Shown piece after piece: positions 12,601-24,249 of a stretch of DNA of 64,000 nt. Each line of letters starts with the position of its first letter. Within the stretch, counting starts at the first letter, position 1. Location: NCBI RefSeq assembly GCF_036669915.1, contig NC_089314.1:24249799-24313798 (forward strand). Direction: 5' to 3'. The translations under genes and the position numbers were made by a program. The notes below the pieces were generated by a model. The model searched no databases, had not been told where the DNA came from, and was given only the letters and a program-made list of their open reading frames with translations. This DNA is from Pocillopora verrucosa (lineage: Eukaryota; Cnidaria; Anthozoa; Scleractinia; Pocilloporidae).

Positions 12601-13823
12601 TGACATGGGTGTGGTCTTTACCCAAGAAAGTTTTCCAGGTGCTGAACATTTGCTGTGTTCATACTCACAACATTTATACAGATGTTTTATACTTTAATAA
12701 GTAAATGGCTGTTAACATATCCCATAAAGGGATGCCAGGGAGACACAGTGGCTGTAAAAGAAGGCCATCAAATTTTAGCAGGGTTTCATTTAGCACTGTG
12801 TTACAAGTATCCCACAGGTCTCTTGGGGAGGAGGTCAGGAGGTTGAGGGCAGTTTTGTTTATAAACTCAGTGGATAAAACTAAATTATCTTGTAGTACTC
12901 CCTCAGACTCTGCTCCACAGTTTCTTAAGAAAATTACCTCTTTATTCATTTCTGCATGGATTAAGTCTGGATTACAGTCATTAGTTTTAGGTCATTTGCA
13001 TTTTTGTTACATGTTTTAGGGGAACTGTGCCATTTGGAGAGCTTCTTGACATTGCATTCTGGTCCAAAGGTAATTTTTACAAATTGTACATCTACAAGAA
13101 TCTACAGTTTACTCCCAATGACTTGAACCTTCAAGGGAAATTGAAAAAGGTTTGATGGAGTTATTGATAGTTTGAGTTATCAGGCACTGAGGATACAGGC
13201 ACTGCACAAGTTAAAGTGCCTGTTGTAGCTCTTTATAATTAAATCTGATTTTGCATGTATAGCTGGGTTATTTTCAACTTTCAGGGATCAAAGGGGCATT
13301 ATGGGACTTACCAGTCAATCATTTATGGCATAGCTAGTGAAAGGGAAGGAAATCTGAAAAATCTCCGAAAGGAATTGTTTTCAAAGCCAATGCCAAAGTT
13401 TGGACCTAAACTGGCCAGACGGTTTGTAAATTTATTATTTCATAATTTTGCTGAATTTAGTACTAAATATTTTATGAAAAGTTGTGCAATGTAAAATGTT
13501 ACATTTTGTCTCTTTAATTGTGCAATTTTTACATCAAGTGGGGGAAGATTGATAGTGGGGTGGGGTGGGGTGGGGTGTGGTAATGAAGCAAACTGAGGTT
13601 CATGCATAATCTCTCTTCCTCAAATTGTTGGATACAGGAATGTGAGTGGTTCATGAGTAAATTTACAATTCTCTACTAATTTTGTTGCAATTGAAGTTAA
13701 AATCTCTTCAGTCATAAATTTCACAAAAACCAAACTGTTAAAACAGATAAGCTCTGTATAATTAAAAACAAAATGATAATGTTATAATTATGATCATAAC
13801 TACTTATAATAATAATAATATTG

Positions 13824-13858
<35 letters not shown>

Positions 13859-16800
13859 CATGATAATAGTAACATTGTAATAATAATAGAAACAATGATA
13901 ATAATTTAGTGTTGAAGAGAACCAGACAAATTGGAAAGGGAACCATCTTCAAAACTAGGACTCGTGTCTCATTAGCCAGTGTCTTGGAACGTTTTCCCCG
14001 TGAAGAACAGAACAAACGGCTCAGACATGTTGCACGCAATTCAGTGATTGAGCAAGTCGATTGCACAATTCATTGTCAAATTGCCTTTATGTTTCCACTA
14101 GGAGTTTTATTTCATACAGTGATGAGGTACAAAAGTGGTGCATTCCCTTCCTTGGAGCTGATCCATCTGTGGTCAGAAGAACACAGCGGCACAACGTGGA
14201 AGTGCGCGACAAAAAGCCAGTCCAGTATGGCGCATATGTGTCTCAGCCTTCTCTGATGGTTATTTTTCTTTTCTTGTTCTTTGGTTTCTTCTTTTACATC
14301 TTGTGTCAGTTCAAGAAAGGACGTCAATTGCTGGAAAAGGCAAGCCTTATAGAGATAAGTTCTTAGCTTGAATCAGATATTTGTAAACTTCAAAAGCGCT
14401 TTTATGATTTATCGTAAGGAAACACTGTCACTGAAGGAAAAAAATGTGCCTGTCTAGTCTGTCAGTTCATACACTTAATAATGTGTTGTACTTATATTTC
14501 TTCAGCACCCAAAGTTCTTCTCGTGTGGCTTTTTCTCACATAAAGGACCAACCAGAGAACAGGTGAGGTGCTTACGACTATTATCTCTTCCAGCGCTCTC
14601 TGCGCTTCTCACTCCGTTCTCTATATTTCCTTGCTCCTTTACTGGCATGATGGGTCAAGACAATTTTGGTAAATTTCTCCTCCTCCTAGCAGATTGCCAT
14701 CTGTCTAGAACAAGTGTACTTGAAACGCAATTATAGTCGACCAACCGGCTAAGTTCCTCGAGCCAATTTTCTGTACAGTATTTGCTACGGTGGTCGAAAG
14801 TAATCCGAGATTTCACTGGTTTTGCCTCGCTTTCTCTGTGACTGGTCAAAGAAACTCGTGCCACTCCCTCAACCAATCAGAAGCAAAACTTAAACTATTG
14901 CCGCTTGGTCGCTCGCGCTCTAGGCAGTGTGATTGTTTTAACTCTGATTTCCAATTGGTTCTAATTTTTTTTTCTCCCCTCTCCTGATTGGCCGTTGTGA
15001 TTACTTATTCGTGTTTCGGAGGCTTGCTGTGTATAATAAATATGGAATCACGTGAAGAGATACGTGGAGAGAAAGCCCTACAAGAGATCTGTTGAAACGC
15101 AGTCCATTTTAACATCCACCTCTGTTCCTTTCTGGCATTTGAGTTCTTCGTTCTACAGTTTTATGATATTGTAGTCAATAACAGCAGCAAGGGTTTCATG
15201 AAAAAGTCTGTTACCGGCTGTCTACCGTCGCTTATAAGACCGCTGACCGCCGTCTGTTTAGCTTGCGAGCCGGCTCTCATGTTTGGATTTAGTTTTACGG
15301 TCCCTTCCAAGGGTGACTAACGTCTCACTTCTCCTTACAACATCACCTCTGAATCAAACAGCAAGGTCATGAGAATAAAGGAGATGATCACCAACTAAGG
15401 AAGCTCTTGATTGTTGAACAAATTCTCCTTGTCAAAACCCTTGGAAATGTCTAGGGAGTAGTATGGAGAATATGCATACTGATGTTAAGGAGTAAAGGGT
15501 TAAACCATCGGCAGCTGCTTATGGAAAAAAGGTTGTTGAACCCCCGAAGCTGTATATGACCTACTTGATTGATTTATTGGTTGAATGGTTATGTTATATA
15601 CGTAAACTTCTGCTTTAAATTGCAGATGGCAGAAACTTCGTTTTCTTTCGTTATGAAGGGAGCTGGGTACAGTAAAAAAGCTGTGCAGTCAGGGTAAGTC
15701 AGAACTCTACTTGCTTTTTTTGTTGTTCCTTTTGTTAATTATGAGCATTTTACACGTACTGATGGACATAAATTTACAATTGGGAAAACAAAAGGTCGGT
15801 TTCTCGTTATAGCGAAAGCCCATGTTATACATTTTTTGAATAACCCTTTGGCACCTGAGAGTGATCATCATCTAATTTCTCCTTACCTGGTAAATCACAC
15901 GTCAAGGTCTCGAGAATAAAGGAAATAATCACCAACTAAAGAAGCTCTTGATTGTTAAACAGATTCTCCTTTTCAGCACCTTTGGAAATTTATAGAGAAC
16001 AGTATGGAGAATATGTATACTGATGTTAGGGTGTAAAGGGTTAGGTAACATTGGTGACGGTCATATTGTTCCCTATGTAGGGATGCCCCAGCTAAACTTG
16101 ATTGTCAGATAGTAACCAAAGTGACGGGACCAGGTGAGTCCTAACTGTTGTTTTTTTCATCAACAGCCCATTGCTCTGTTTCAATTTAAGGGGTAATTTA
16201 GCATTATCAACTGAGATGATAACGGAAATTGGCCACCGTAAATGGTTTCAAAACTGACGTTTCGAACGTTAGCCTTTTGTCATAGCGAGTGGAGGAATTG
16301 TGCATTGTGTGTGTGTTTATACGCTATTGGTGGGAATATGGTGACGAGAAAACAAGAATAAATCAGTGAATAAATCAGGGAAATAATCAGTGATTATTGA
16401 TCAATTTAAAGGGGTTAGGTTATACAGTTAGAGAACACATTTATGTCTTTCATTTACCAAAATAATAACAAACAAGGACAAATTTCAAGGCAAAAAAAAG
16501 AGATACGCATACAAATCACAATAAAATTGGAAAGGTCACGGCTTTGTATTTCAAGTTTGCCTCAATTAATGCAGTCAGATCAGTTTTCTTGGTTTGTTAA
16601 TCCACGTACTAATGATTAGCTTTTGTTTTCTCTGCACCAGTTACTCTGCGATTTTCAGCTAATATTGAAGAAATGTAAAATAGTTTCCGTGTTTACATAG
16701 CCTGATGTAAACACGCGGGAGGTTGGGAGAACACGAGATAAGCGTAGGAAACCACGACGCGAAGCGGAGTTGTTTCCAGTTTATCGAGTGTTCTCCCAAC

Positions 16801-17961
16801 CTCCGAAGTGTTTACATCAGGCTATGTAAACACGGAAACCATTTTACATTTCTTTTATAAAATAACTAATGAAAGAGCCTCTTCTTGCAACGAAGGAAAG
16901 CGACTTGCTTGTTGTTCATTTGGCTTTTCGGCCGTTTCTTGAATACTGGGAAAATTAAACTCCAAAGAAAAATTAGGAAAATCTTCTTCTTCCATTACTT
17001 TACTCAAAACAAACTTAAAGAAACTGAGTTACTGCTAAATAAATAGCAGGGAGAACTCCGCGAGAAGATTCAGTATGAAAACTGTGTTTACATACGCTCA
17101 TGTAAAATGGTTTTATGGCCAATCAGAGCACACGCGTACTATTTGAATTATTTTATAATAAGATATTTAAAGCAATTTTTGTCCACTTTGTCAGTGCTTA
17201 GTTTCCTTTAGATTGCACGACTCAAGGCAAGAAATAATTTACCGGCTGGCGCAGGTCAAGTTGTCTGGACCCCCCCTTTTTTTTACTTGAACTTAACCCA
17301 CATTTGGCCTGACAAATATATCCATTATGTCACATTTCAATAAATTCCACACTTTAAGTATATTTACCACAGTTTTTATCGTTCATGCAGCCCCGAACTT
17401 AAAGCAGTGGAGTGATAGAGCCGTACTTGAAACCTGAACTTTGCGTAGAATTAAATTTGTCTTCGCATGCACGAAAAACCAGTCAGAATATCTGATCAAC
17501 GAAGAAGTTGACTATACAAAACCTTTATTTGAACGGACATTGTCCTCGAATGGCCATTATTTCGAGCACTGTGACCATTTAATCATTTACAATACCTAAA
17601 GCTTTGGGCATGTCCATAGTGCAGTGTGTTATATGCTGTAACATTCCTTTTTTAACTCATCAGAGGCAGGTTATGTTGCCACTCCTATCTGCATGGTACA
17701 GGCTGCTATGGTGATCCTGGAAGAGACTTTACCAAACAGGTATCTTAAAATGATGTTTTATATAGGTATTTTGACTAAAAAACATTAGGATTTATCTTGA
17801 GGACAGCTGCTTCAATTAGTTTACAATGTGATCATTTCTTTTTCAGTGGAGGCGTTCTTACTCCAGCTGCAGCTTTCACGGGGACATCATTGATTGATCG
17901 GCTCAATGAAAATGGTGTTGTGTTTTCAGTGCTTAGTTGCAAAGAAAGTGGAACATACTAG
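9687..17961 (+). CDS. SCCPDH: Saccharopine dehydrogenase-like oxidoreductase (SCCPDH)
   Basis: Member of the SCCPDH family of putative NAD(P)-dependent oxidoreductases, lipid-droplet/membrane-associated in animals; physiological substrate unknown. Twelve exons: 9687-9876, 11384-11490, 11698-11778, 12509-12638, 13020-13069, 13285-13421, 14102-14339, 14506-14562, 15626-15693, 16081-16133, 17664-17739, 17847-17961. All phases agree. From the second Met (9702) the protein is 428 aa, against 429 for human; the upstream Met would add five residues. The Rossmann motif GASGFTG is at residues 14-20. Then 'ILNCVGP', 'YRFYGEPVVKAA', 'HLDISGEPE', 'CGFDSIPADMGV', 'HLESFLTLHSGPK', 'PFLGADPSVVRRTQR' and 'EAGYVATPICMVQAA' follow in family order. 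A hydrophobic segment (LMVIFLFLFFGFFFYILC) lies near residues 280-300. The intron after 14339 uses a GC donor. Ends with TAG at 17959-17961. Confidence 0.95.
10781..11000. repeat. MITE-like repeat, family A
   Basis: Starts 'TTAACCCTTTAATTCCCAAG' in variant form and ends 'GGGAGTTACAGGGTTAAA', with internal 'CTTACTGTCTTCAATATAG', 'TTGGTAATGGATCAACTAAT' and 'GAGAAATTCTGTCTTGGTCA' blocks shared with 11888-12081 and 61523-61733. It lies in SCCPDH intron 1. Confidence 0.75.
11001..11199. repeat. MITE-like repeat, family B
   Basis: Directly abuts the family A copy on its left, starting 'CCCTGGGAGTGATTAGCATC' and ending near 'CGATTTTAGGGTAAAGATTT'. Internal blocks match the copies at 3640, 15300 and 15840. 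Confidence 0.7.
11888..12081. repeat. MITE-like repeat, family A
   Basis: 'CACCCAAGATCTCATCTGTA' at the left and 'CCATGGGAGTTAAAGGTTAA' at the right, with the same internal order as the copy at 10781. Located in the SCCPDH intron between exons 3 and 4. Confidence 0.7.
12170..12341 (-). repeat. MITE-like repeat, family A, inverted partial copy
   Basis: Reverse-orientation blocks of family A ('GAAGACAGTAAGAACTGAAC', 'GAGATCTTGGGAGTGAAAGG'). Head-to-head with the copy at 11888-12081, so the two could form a long imperfect hairpin in the pre-mRNA. Confidence 0.6.
13801..13900. repeat. (AAT)n microsatellite with decayed flanks
   Basis: A run of AAT units, perfect at about 13826-13856, flanked by imperfect AATAATA/GATAAT sequence in an SCCPDH intron. 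Confidence 0.9.
15300..15505. repeat. MITE-like repeat, family B
   Basis: Blocks 'GGTCATGAGAATAAAGGAG', 'GAAGCTCTTGATTGTTGAAC' and 'AGTATGGAGAATATGCATAC' in the order shared with 3640, 11001 and 15840. Lies in the SCCPDH intron between exons 8 and 9. Confidence 0.7.
15840..16045. repeat. MITE-like repeat, family B
   Basis: 'CCCTTTGGCACCTGAGAGTG' to 'GATGTTAGGGTGTAAAGGGT', about 205 bp, same internal structure as the other family B copies. It ends only about 35 bp before SCCPDH exon 10. Confidence 0.7.
16195..16290. repeat. Dispersed repeat tail (GACGTTTCGAACGTTAGCC module)
   Basis: 'ATTATCAACTGAGATGATAA', then GGCCACCGTAAATGGTTT and 'CTGACGTTTCGAACGTTAGC'. The first half recurs at 26529-26600. 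I associate this module with retroelement termini in invertebrate genomes, but the window shows only that it is repeated. Confidence 0.45.
16669..16853. mobile_element. Foldback (palindromic) element 1
   Basis: Two arms of roughly 75-85 bp are near-perfect reverse complements: AAATGTAAAA, GTTTCCGTGTTTACATAGCC, TGATGTAAACAC and 'GAGGTTGGGAGAACAC' on the left, mirrored on the right up to 16851. They are separated by a short, itself partly self-complementary centre (GACGCGAAGCGGAGTTG). No coding capacity. It sits in the SCCPDH intron between exons 10 and 11 and would form a strong RNA hairpin. The core resembles the core of the element at 63572-63778. Confidence 0.85.
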
Positions 17962-18181
17962 CAGTTGCTCTCAGGACAACAGAATGAGAGGGAATGGATA
18001 GGAACATGAACTATTTTGAAGTCCTATGGTTCCCTTGAGGATAATTAATATCTTTTTTGTCAGAAATTTTTTCTCAATATGGGTAGCTGATAAGAGAAAA
18101 ATGGTTTTCTCATATCGGGAGCAAAACGTGAACGTGTGTTGAAGATGCTGAACTAATTAATAACCAGACACCTTCATATAT

Positions 18182-18460
18182 CACTTGTTACCAATTTATT
18201 ACATTCATTTTAAAATCGCAAAATTCGGGCGCTCAAATACAGGATTTCTAAGTCTGTTTTGGTGTTTTACTGATCTAATACTAAGCTTGTTTGTGAAAAG
18301 TTGCAATAGTTGTCTTCATGTTTCACTTATTACCAACATTTTAAAAATCGCAAAATCCGGGCGCTCAAATGCATGATTTTCAAATCTGTTTTGGTGTTTT
18401 ACTGATCTAGTACTAAGCTGGTTTGTGAGAAAGTTGTAGTAGTTGTCTTTCATTTTCCTG
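18182..18460. repeat. Two-copy tandem repeat, about 141-bp period
   Basis: The block starting CACTTGTTACCAATTTATTA (18182) and the one starting CACTTATTACCAACATTTTA (18323) share 'ATCGCAAAATCCGGGCGCTC', 'TCTGTTTTGGTGTTTTACTG' and TACTAAGC-GGTTTGTGA. A diverged relative is visible at about 57035-57140. No coding function recognised. Confidence 0.75.
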
Positions 18461-18853
18461 CAATTTGATTGGTCACTGTAAGCAAGCCTTGAGATCTGAT
18501 TAGTTGTTGTTGTGGGTTTTTTTTTCTTGTAAAGCTTTCTCAATGGCTGGGAAAAAGGTACGATTTAGAGCGAAAGATGAAACGATTCGCGAATAAATCG
18601 CACTAACGAGAGCTCATCAGATTGCAAGTATCACCAGTGGTTTCAAAGTGGATGTAATGAATAACACCTTCATGTATTCTTACATCCTCAGCGTAAATGT
18701 CAATCAGGTTCGTTGTTATATCAGGTTTTAGTATTGAGTTATCAGCGCTCCATCACAAGTGCAGACAAAGAAATGGAAATCTACCTCCAGTCTTATTTCT
18801 ACGATTCTGCCCTTCTTAGGCAAAGCTCTGTACCTGGCAAACTCTTTCTTCCC
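18461..18853. other. Intergenic, convergent 3' ends of SCCPDH and P4HTM-like gene
   Basis: About 0.9 kb lies between the SCCPDH stop and the hydroxylase stop. Apart from the 141-bp tandem repeat I see nothing recognisable; an AATAAA at 18592 is over 600 nt from the SCCPDH stop. Confidence 0.5.
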
Positions 18854-21800
18854 TCATTTTGTTCTCGAATTCTTGTCATTCCAAGTCCGCAAATCGTCCC
18901 AGTTTCCACCAATGATATTTATCCAATTATTTACAATCCACTTATGGCCCCTTATGACGTCGCATCCTCCGTGGTATGACCTGAGATCGAGGCTTGAAAT
19001 CCAGCCGGATGTTTTATTAGTCACGTGATTATACCACATAATAGCAGAACCTCGTTTTGGTGTCACCCTTAGGTTAGCTTTTGAGCAGTACGCGCTCAGA
19101 TTGGAAAGGTAGTTTGATTTCCTCATCCATGTCTGTTCGAAGAATAAGGGAAATGGACAATTAAAAAAGCCATGTTTTTCCTGGTCAATAAAACTGGGAG
19201 TTCTCTGCCGTAGTTTTTGCCGTCTGTTAAGAGTATCAACGATCCCAAGCCTTTAGATTGACTATTTCACCAAATTTGTTGACGTGACCATAACAATGGA
19301 AGTAAATCAATCTTTTCCTACAGAAAGAATTCAAGCTTAAAATTGTTAAGATAGATTTAGAAGTTAGAGATTATTGTACTCGTTTTCGAGAGAATGACGA
19401 CTTACCCTTTTCGAGATCCGGCCGCAACGAAAAAGTTACATTTTGCGCTCATAATTTGCGATGAAAAGCTAAGGAAGAATTAACTATTTTTTCAGTGAAT
19501 CACATACTAGGTTATCATGCGAACCTGTTGGTTGAATGTGTCACTATCGGCGATTGGAAAAGCGGTTTGTCCTCCTTCCGCCACATCGTTGAGAAAGTAG
19601 AGAATTGTTATGAACCTGGTCAAGGAATGAACGGATCATTGATGAAAGGCATTATTGCTGTTTCCTACACATGTAGGTTATGATTATTCTTGTGAAAGTG
19701 CAATTGAGAAAGTGAGGAAAGCGGGGAATACAGTTAATGCTATACTTAAGGTTAAGAAAAGCGTCTGAGAGCTTGTGAAAGATAAAAGGCAAGAAACGGC
19801 TGGAGATCAAAACAGAATCACCACTGACCGACTGACCTGCAGATACGACATTTATCCAATGATCTTCGATGACAACACGTAGCCTCGGCATGTAGTGGGT
19901 GAGAGTCATAATGGCAGTGATAATGACCTCCCGGGCCATATCGTACAGCCTGCAATAAAGAGCAATGAGTTTCTATGTTTTAAATTTTTTCTTTGACCTA
20001 ACACCAGGCTCTCCTTCCCGCTGGTCCTAAGGGTATACAGCTGAAGTTAAAATTTCATTATCATCATCATTACTCATCTTGGACTTTCGGTTTGACACAC
20101 TCATCGCTCTAAAACATAAAAATTCTTATAGCAAAATCGTTCCTACCACAGGAGTTTCACTGCCTTTTATTATTTCAACTGGAAGACCCGTGAGAGCTGC
20201 CTTTCTGAAAAAGAGAAGATTAAAAATATCAAACTGAAAGTTGCTTCTTGATATCGTTAGGATCATTTCATCAACCGGTATTGAACTGGTGTTGATCTGA
20301 TGTTACTGTGCCTACTTTTTATTAAGTGTTGTCGAGATTTGGTCATCTTCAGCGAACTCAATGTATGTTTGGTTACTATGGCGACCTTTGACCTTCGGTT
20401 CCAGATTTCCAACTTGCTTCACATATTTCATGATGTCGGCTGGTAAAAATTCACTTCGATGAATCCTTCCTAAGAGAAATTAGCGAATGTTAAAACATGT
20501 CGCGTATTGCAGTTTGTTTATCTGGAGTGTAAAGGGCATGCTGATGAATAATCAGGACTTTAAAGCTTTGCGATTAGAATAAGCATCATTTCAAATGATC
20601 AAAAAATTTCAGATTAAAAAAGGCAGTAAGAGTGACTTTCCATCCTGGGTTGGGGAGAGTTTTATATTTTGTGTAAAATTAATATCTTGCTCGAGCCATC
20701 TACACAATCTAACCTCTATAGATCTGTACAAGACAAATTTATAAGTAAACCATGCTCAGTAAATCGTCCATGATGATAAAAACTTCAACCGTTTCGTTGA
20801 GAAAATTGCTCATGAAATACCCTTTTACACTAAGTGAAGGTCATTGTTCAATCCAACCTCATTCTTAGGATCTCTCTCCCTCTCTCTCCCCTTTGCCTCT
20901 CTTTTATTTGAGGTGAGACGACAAGGAAACCAATGGAGAGAGAGAACCTGAGACAGAGGGTTTGTTCAGCCAGGCTTCATTTGAATTCTTTGACTCACCA
21001 GGGTTAACCTTGCCAATATTCAACGTCGTAAGCCTACGAAAGTGACCCACGGTAAGTGACCAGTTAGTATTTTTTTTAACTTAGTTGGAAAACAACACAA
21101 TGTGAAATGAAAATAAAAAATATGTCATTTTTACATTTTCTTTACATCCTTTGTTGTGAAATGTAGATCCCAAAAGTAACGCATACCGGCAATGACCTTC
21201 AATAGAAAAAATCACGGACTAACTTCAAATGCAAAGTAACTAAAACCACAAGGCAAGATGAAGCAATGAAAGCCATTTCTGCCTTAATTACTTGTATTGA
21301 AGTATTTTCAAGTTAATACACAGCCACGATTATATCAACGTTCCAAATTGATTTTTTTACCTCGTCGCTATTTATTAAGTCATCTCGGTTGAGATCCCAG
21401 TGGTCGAAAGAAGTCTGGGTAAGAAGGCTATCCATTGAGTTGTGAAACACATCACTGTTCTCCTGTCTCCCATGCTCGGCCATTGCAAGAACTCTGTTGA
21501 TTTCGGCTTCACTCAAGAAAGCAGGGATTTCTAAACACGTCAAATATATCGTATCTTACTGATGAAAGGCCTATCTGGAACGTATTTCTACGCAAAGCTC
21601 GTAATTTAACGAATCTTAAAGAATTCATCTAGAATCAAAACGGCAAAAAATATTTCACAACGTCTCCAAGTGTACTAAATTTGTCCTCAACTCGAACTCT
21701 AATAATATGTGGTGCACTTACCGAATATAGGGGGCCTTACACTCAGTGTTTTTACTGTAAAAGGTGGCTGTTCTTTAATAAGCCCGATTTGTCGAACAAA

Positions 21801-22069
21801 ACCAACCTGATATAAAATAGATCAAGTTCACAAACTTTAGTATAATTAGATTTAAATCGTACGGGTATTTCCACCCCGGAATATAAATTTCACTGCTATT
21901 TATTCGTTGCTCAATTTTATACCTCAACAGGATCCAGGCGAGGTAACTTCGTTCTTCGAACAACGCATGGACCGTGTACATCGTCAAGATGATTTACTCC
22001 AGCTGAGTTTGAGGCTGCCAGAAAAATAACTATCGTCTGTAATACAATCGCCTTACGACGAGAATGCAT
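18854..22069 (-). CDS. P4HTM: P4HTM-like transmembrane prolyl 4-hydroxylase
   Basis: Fe(II)/2-oxoglutarate-dependent prolyl 4-hydroxylase of the endoplasmic reticulum. Exons (high to low): 21923-22069, 21722-21806, 21361-21530, 21003?-21038, 20316-20469, 20147-20204, 19837-19949, 19525-19615, 18854-19132. The N-terminus has a hydrophobic signal/anchor (AIVLQTIVIFLAAS). Then 'PPIFEIPAFLSEAEINRVL' opens the P4H fold, followed by an EF-hand-like 'DLNRDDLINSDE' typical of P4HTM. The catalytic block AVRYGPGGHYHCHYDSH holds the HxD iron ligands (His-Tyr-Asp). Next come 'ITILYFLNDVAEGGQTAFP' and finally 'HGGCDVIRGHKWIVNNWI' with the distal His and the 2-oxoglutarate-binding Lys. All junctions agree in phase except 21361 to 21038, where a 2-nt phase gap implies a missed small exon. 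About 375-380 aa visible, shorter than vertebrate P4HTM (about 500). Confidence 0.88.
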
Positions 22070-22978
22070 TGTGTATCATTTTCGAAAAGGCATTATTAAA
22101 TCGCTATACTGAAAAAGCGGCGATAAAATTTGAAATTCCATAGTTTAAAACGCCAGTAAAAGAATGGGCAATCTTAAATACGTGCATGCTCCTCGCAGCG
22201 TGTAATTTTAACAGGTACCGGCAATAAGTAGATAGCCAAATTTTGAGAGAGTGGTAAGATTATTTCTTCCTATTGTTTTCCATTTCAAACTTTCAATTTC
22301 TTTTAACTGGTTGAATTGTATTATCTGAAAAAATGTGCAAGACTTATTCAATTTTTCTAAAATGTTTCAATGCGAAACCTGAGTTTAGGTATTTTGTGAC
22401 AGATATATTTTGATAAAGAATGTTTTCTGTTGTTTCCATGGTACCTGCCATGTGACCAAATGCCACTGAATTGTGTGATGTAAATAACTTTTATTCCTTT
22501 TCAATCGCTGTAACTTAATTTCCTTATTTGTTTTTCATGACTTTAATATTTTTACTTTTAAACTGAGACATTTTAGGTCCGGCTCGAGGTGTAAACCTCA
22601 AAATAAACGAAGGCACAATTCTCTTTATTTTCAGCCATGACTGTCAGCTGGGAAACCATAGGCAGTTCTGAAGGACAAAAATACAACAGAAGACTTAAGG
22701 CTTTTCCCTTTTAATAGACTGAACTCCACTTTATACATGTTTCACTCTCGAAGTTTATATTTCCGTCAACAACTATGGATTTCCATATTTGAAGGAAACA
22801 TACATTATATTAAAAAAGGATTTCGGGAAAGAAACTTCGAATCCAAGCTCGAGTGTTGCTCTTCATCTTAACGAAGAAAAAGTAGAATTCGGCTCACAAA
22901 TCAGTTAACACGCCATAAGAATCGTTGCAGTTTTATTTGAGAGCAATTTGAAAATATTTGAAGAGATAGATTTAGCTT
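22070..22978. other. Intergenic region with no recognised feature
   Basis: AT-rich sequence upstream of the hydroxylase gene and downstream of the first collagen-like gene. No repeat family, ORF or RNA gene recognised. Confidence 0.5.
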
Positions 22979-23934
22979 TTAACCGACTGGTGGCTCAACT
23001 TCTTCAATGATAACTCCGTCGGCCTGGTTAGAGCCTGTGTAAGCATCCCCATTAGTGTTAAAAGGCACACCACAGTTGCCAACGCTGAATCCAACACGAA
23101 CTTTACCAGCAGCAATTCCGCCACAATAGCCCTCTATGCTGGTGGGTCTGTGAACGTTGATGTTGGCGCTTTGGTACAAGGAGCCATCAATGGGAGCGGG
23201 AACTTTGCACTCTACTCCATTGAAAGTGAAGAACTATCTCTTACAACACGCTGTGCAGCCAGTGATACGAATATTGCCCATGTAAACCACACGAAGGTAT
23301 GAATCACCCCTGAGCTTGACAAAGTCACACTCCTGGAAACGTTGATCAAGGAAGTTATTCCGCATATAAACTATTTTGATAAAAACGGTCTATGACAGAA
23401 TCTACTGTAAATTACGTTATTCTCAGTTCGAGAGTCAAGCCCAATTTACTCTTCTCAGGTATAGCTGTGTGGTCAAACTTCAAGAATTTCGAGACAGAAG
23501 GAAATCTGTCAAAAATATTCTAAGATTAATCGTTTTTTGTTTGTTTGTTTTTATGAACGATGATGAAAATGATGCAGCATCACTAATCACAGACGTAATC
23601 ATCTCAAAGCTGGCACAACCTTAGCGAGGAACCGCACTGTACTGCGTGAGGAATTTATTCCGTATTACAAAACGTAAACTGGTCGCGTCTCATTGTTAAA
23701 GGAAATGATATATTTTCATCATAATATAGTAACTGATTTTCTTACATGCACTTTTCCATTGTCTCTGCCATCCTTTGTATTGTCGTGTACCCACGCGCAT
23801 TGTTTCCACCGTCGAGAATTTCCAGCACCACTCTGACCACAGCCGCAGTAAGCAGATGTCCCTGGTGTTCCTGGATTCCCAGGGATACCAGGCGTTCCTG
23901 GTATTCCCGGTTGGCCAGGTGGACCTTGACAGCA
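22979..23934 (-). pseudogene. CTHRC1-like collagen gene, divergent copy with in-frame stop
   Basis: Two exons recognised: 23746-23934 and 22979-23332. The first encodes CCQGPPGQPGIPGTPG, about seven Gly-X-Y triplets in all, then SRRWKQCAWVHDN and DNGKVH. The second continues [31 protein letters not shown], 'NVHRPTSIEGYCGGIAAGK' and VIIEEVEPPVG. Cys spacing and the C-terminal IIEE match the CTHRC1 family (collagen triple helix repeat containing 1, a secreted matrix protein). The codon after CCKR, tryptophan in every other copy, is TAG at 23234-23236, which would remove over half of the C-terminal domain. Splice sites and the rest of the frame are intact, so this is a recent pseudogene, an error, or a stop that is edited or read through. 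No signal-peptide exon was found upstream. It lacks the RDGLPG repeats of the other copies. Confidence 0.75.
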
Positions 23935-24249
23935 CTGGTGGGGAAGAAACAATAGATGAAGCTGCATTGGTGTAGAGAATGATGGGGTTGAGCCGTGTCT
24001 TTGATAACGGGAAGGCGATAATAAGCGAGTCATGCTTCTTAGATGAAAATAAATTCTCAATGGAAGACAGCATCAAGAAAATTGATATAATAAAACACGA
24101 GCATTAGAGCATTAGATAGACATGTAGTTTACGGTTCAGCAAACTGAAAAACTTCAACTACTTCTTCTCTGCTTTCAGCTTTTGTACACCAATTGAAAAT
24201 ACACAAACCGTGGGTAAACAACTTTCTTCCCATTTTATTATAAGGTTGA

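Noticed and set aside
16195..16290. Hammerhead ribozyme in the repeat tail, as known for some Penelope-like elements
   Set aside because: I could not place the conserved CTGATGA and GAAA core with a consistent three-stem layout.
23696..24076. Independent collagen-like frames running past 23934
   Set aside because: Sequence beyond the CACCAG acceptor at 23935 is intron read-through; only 23746-23934 is supported.
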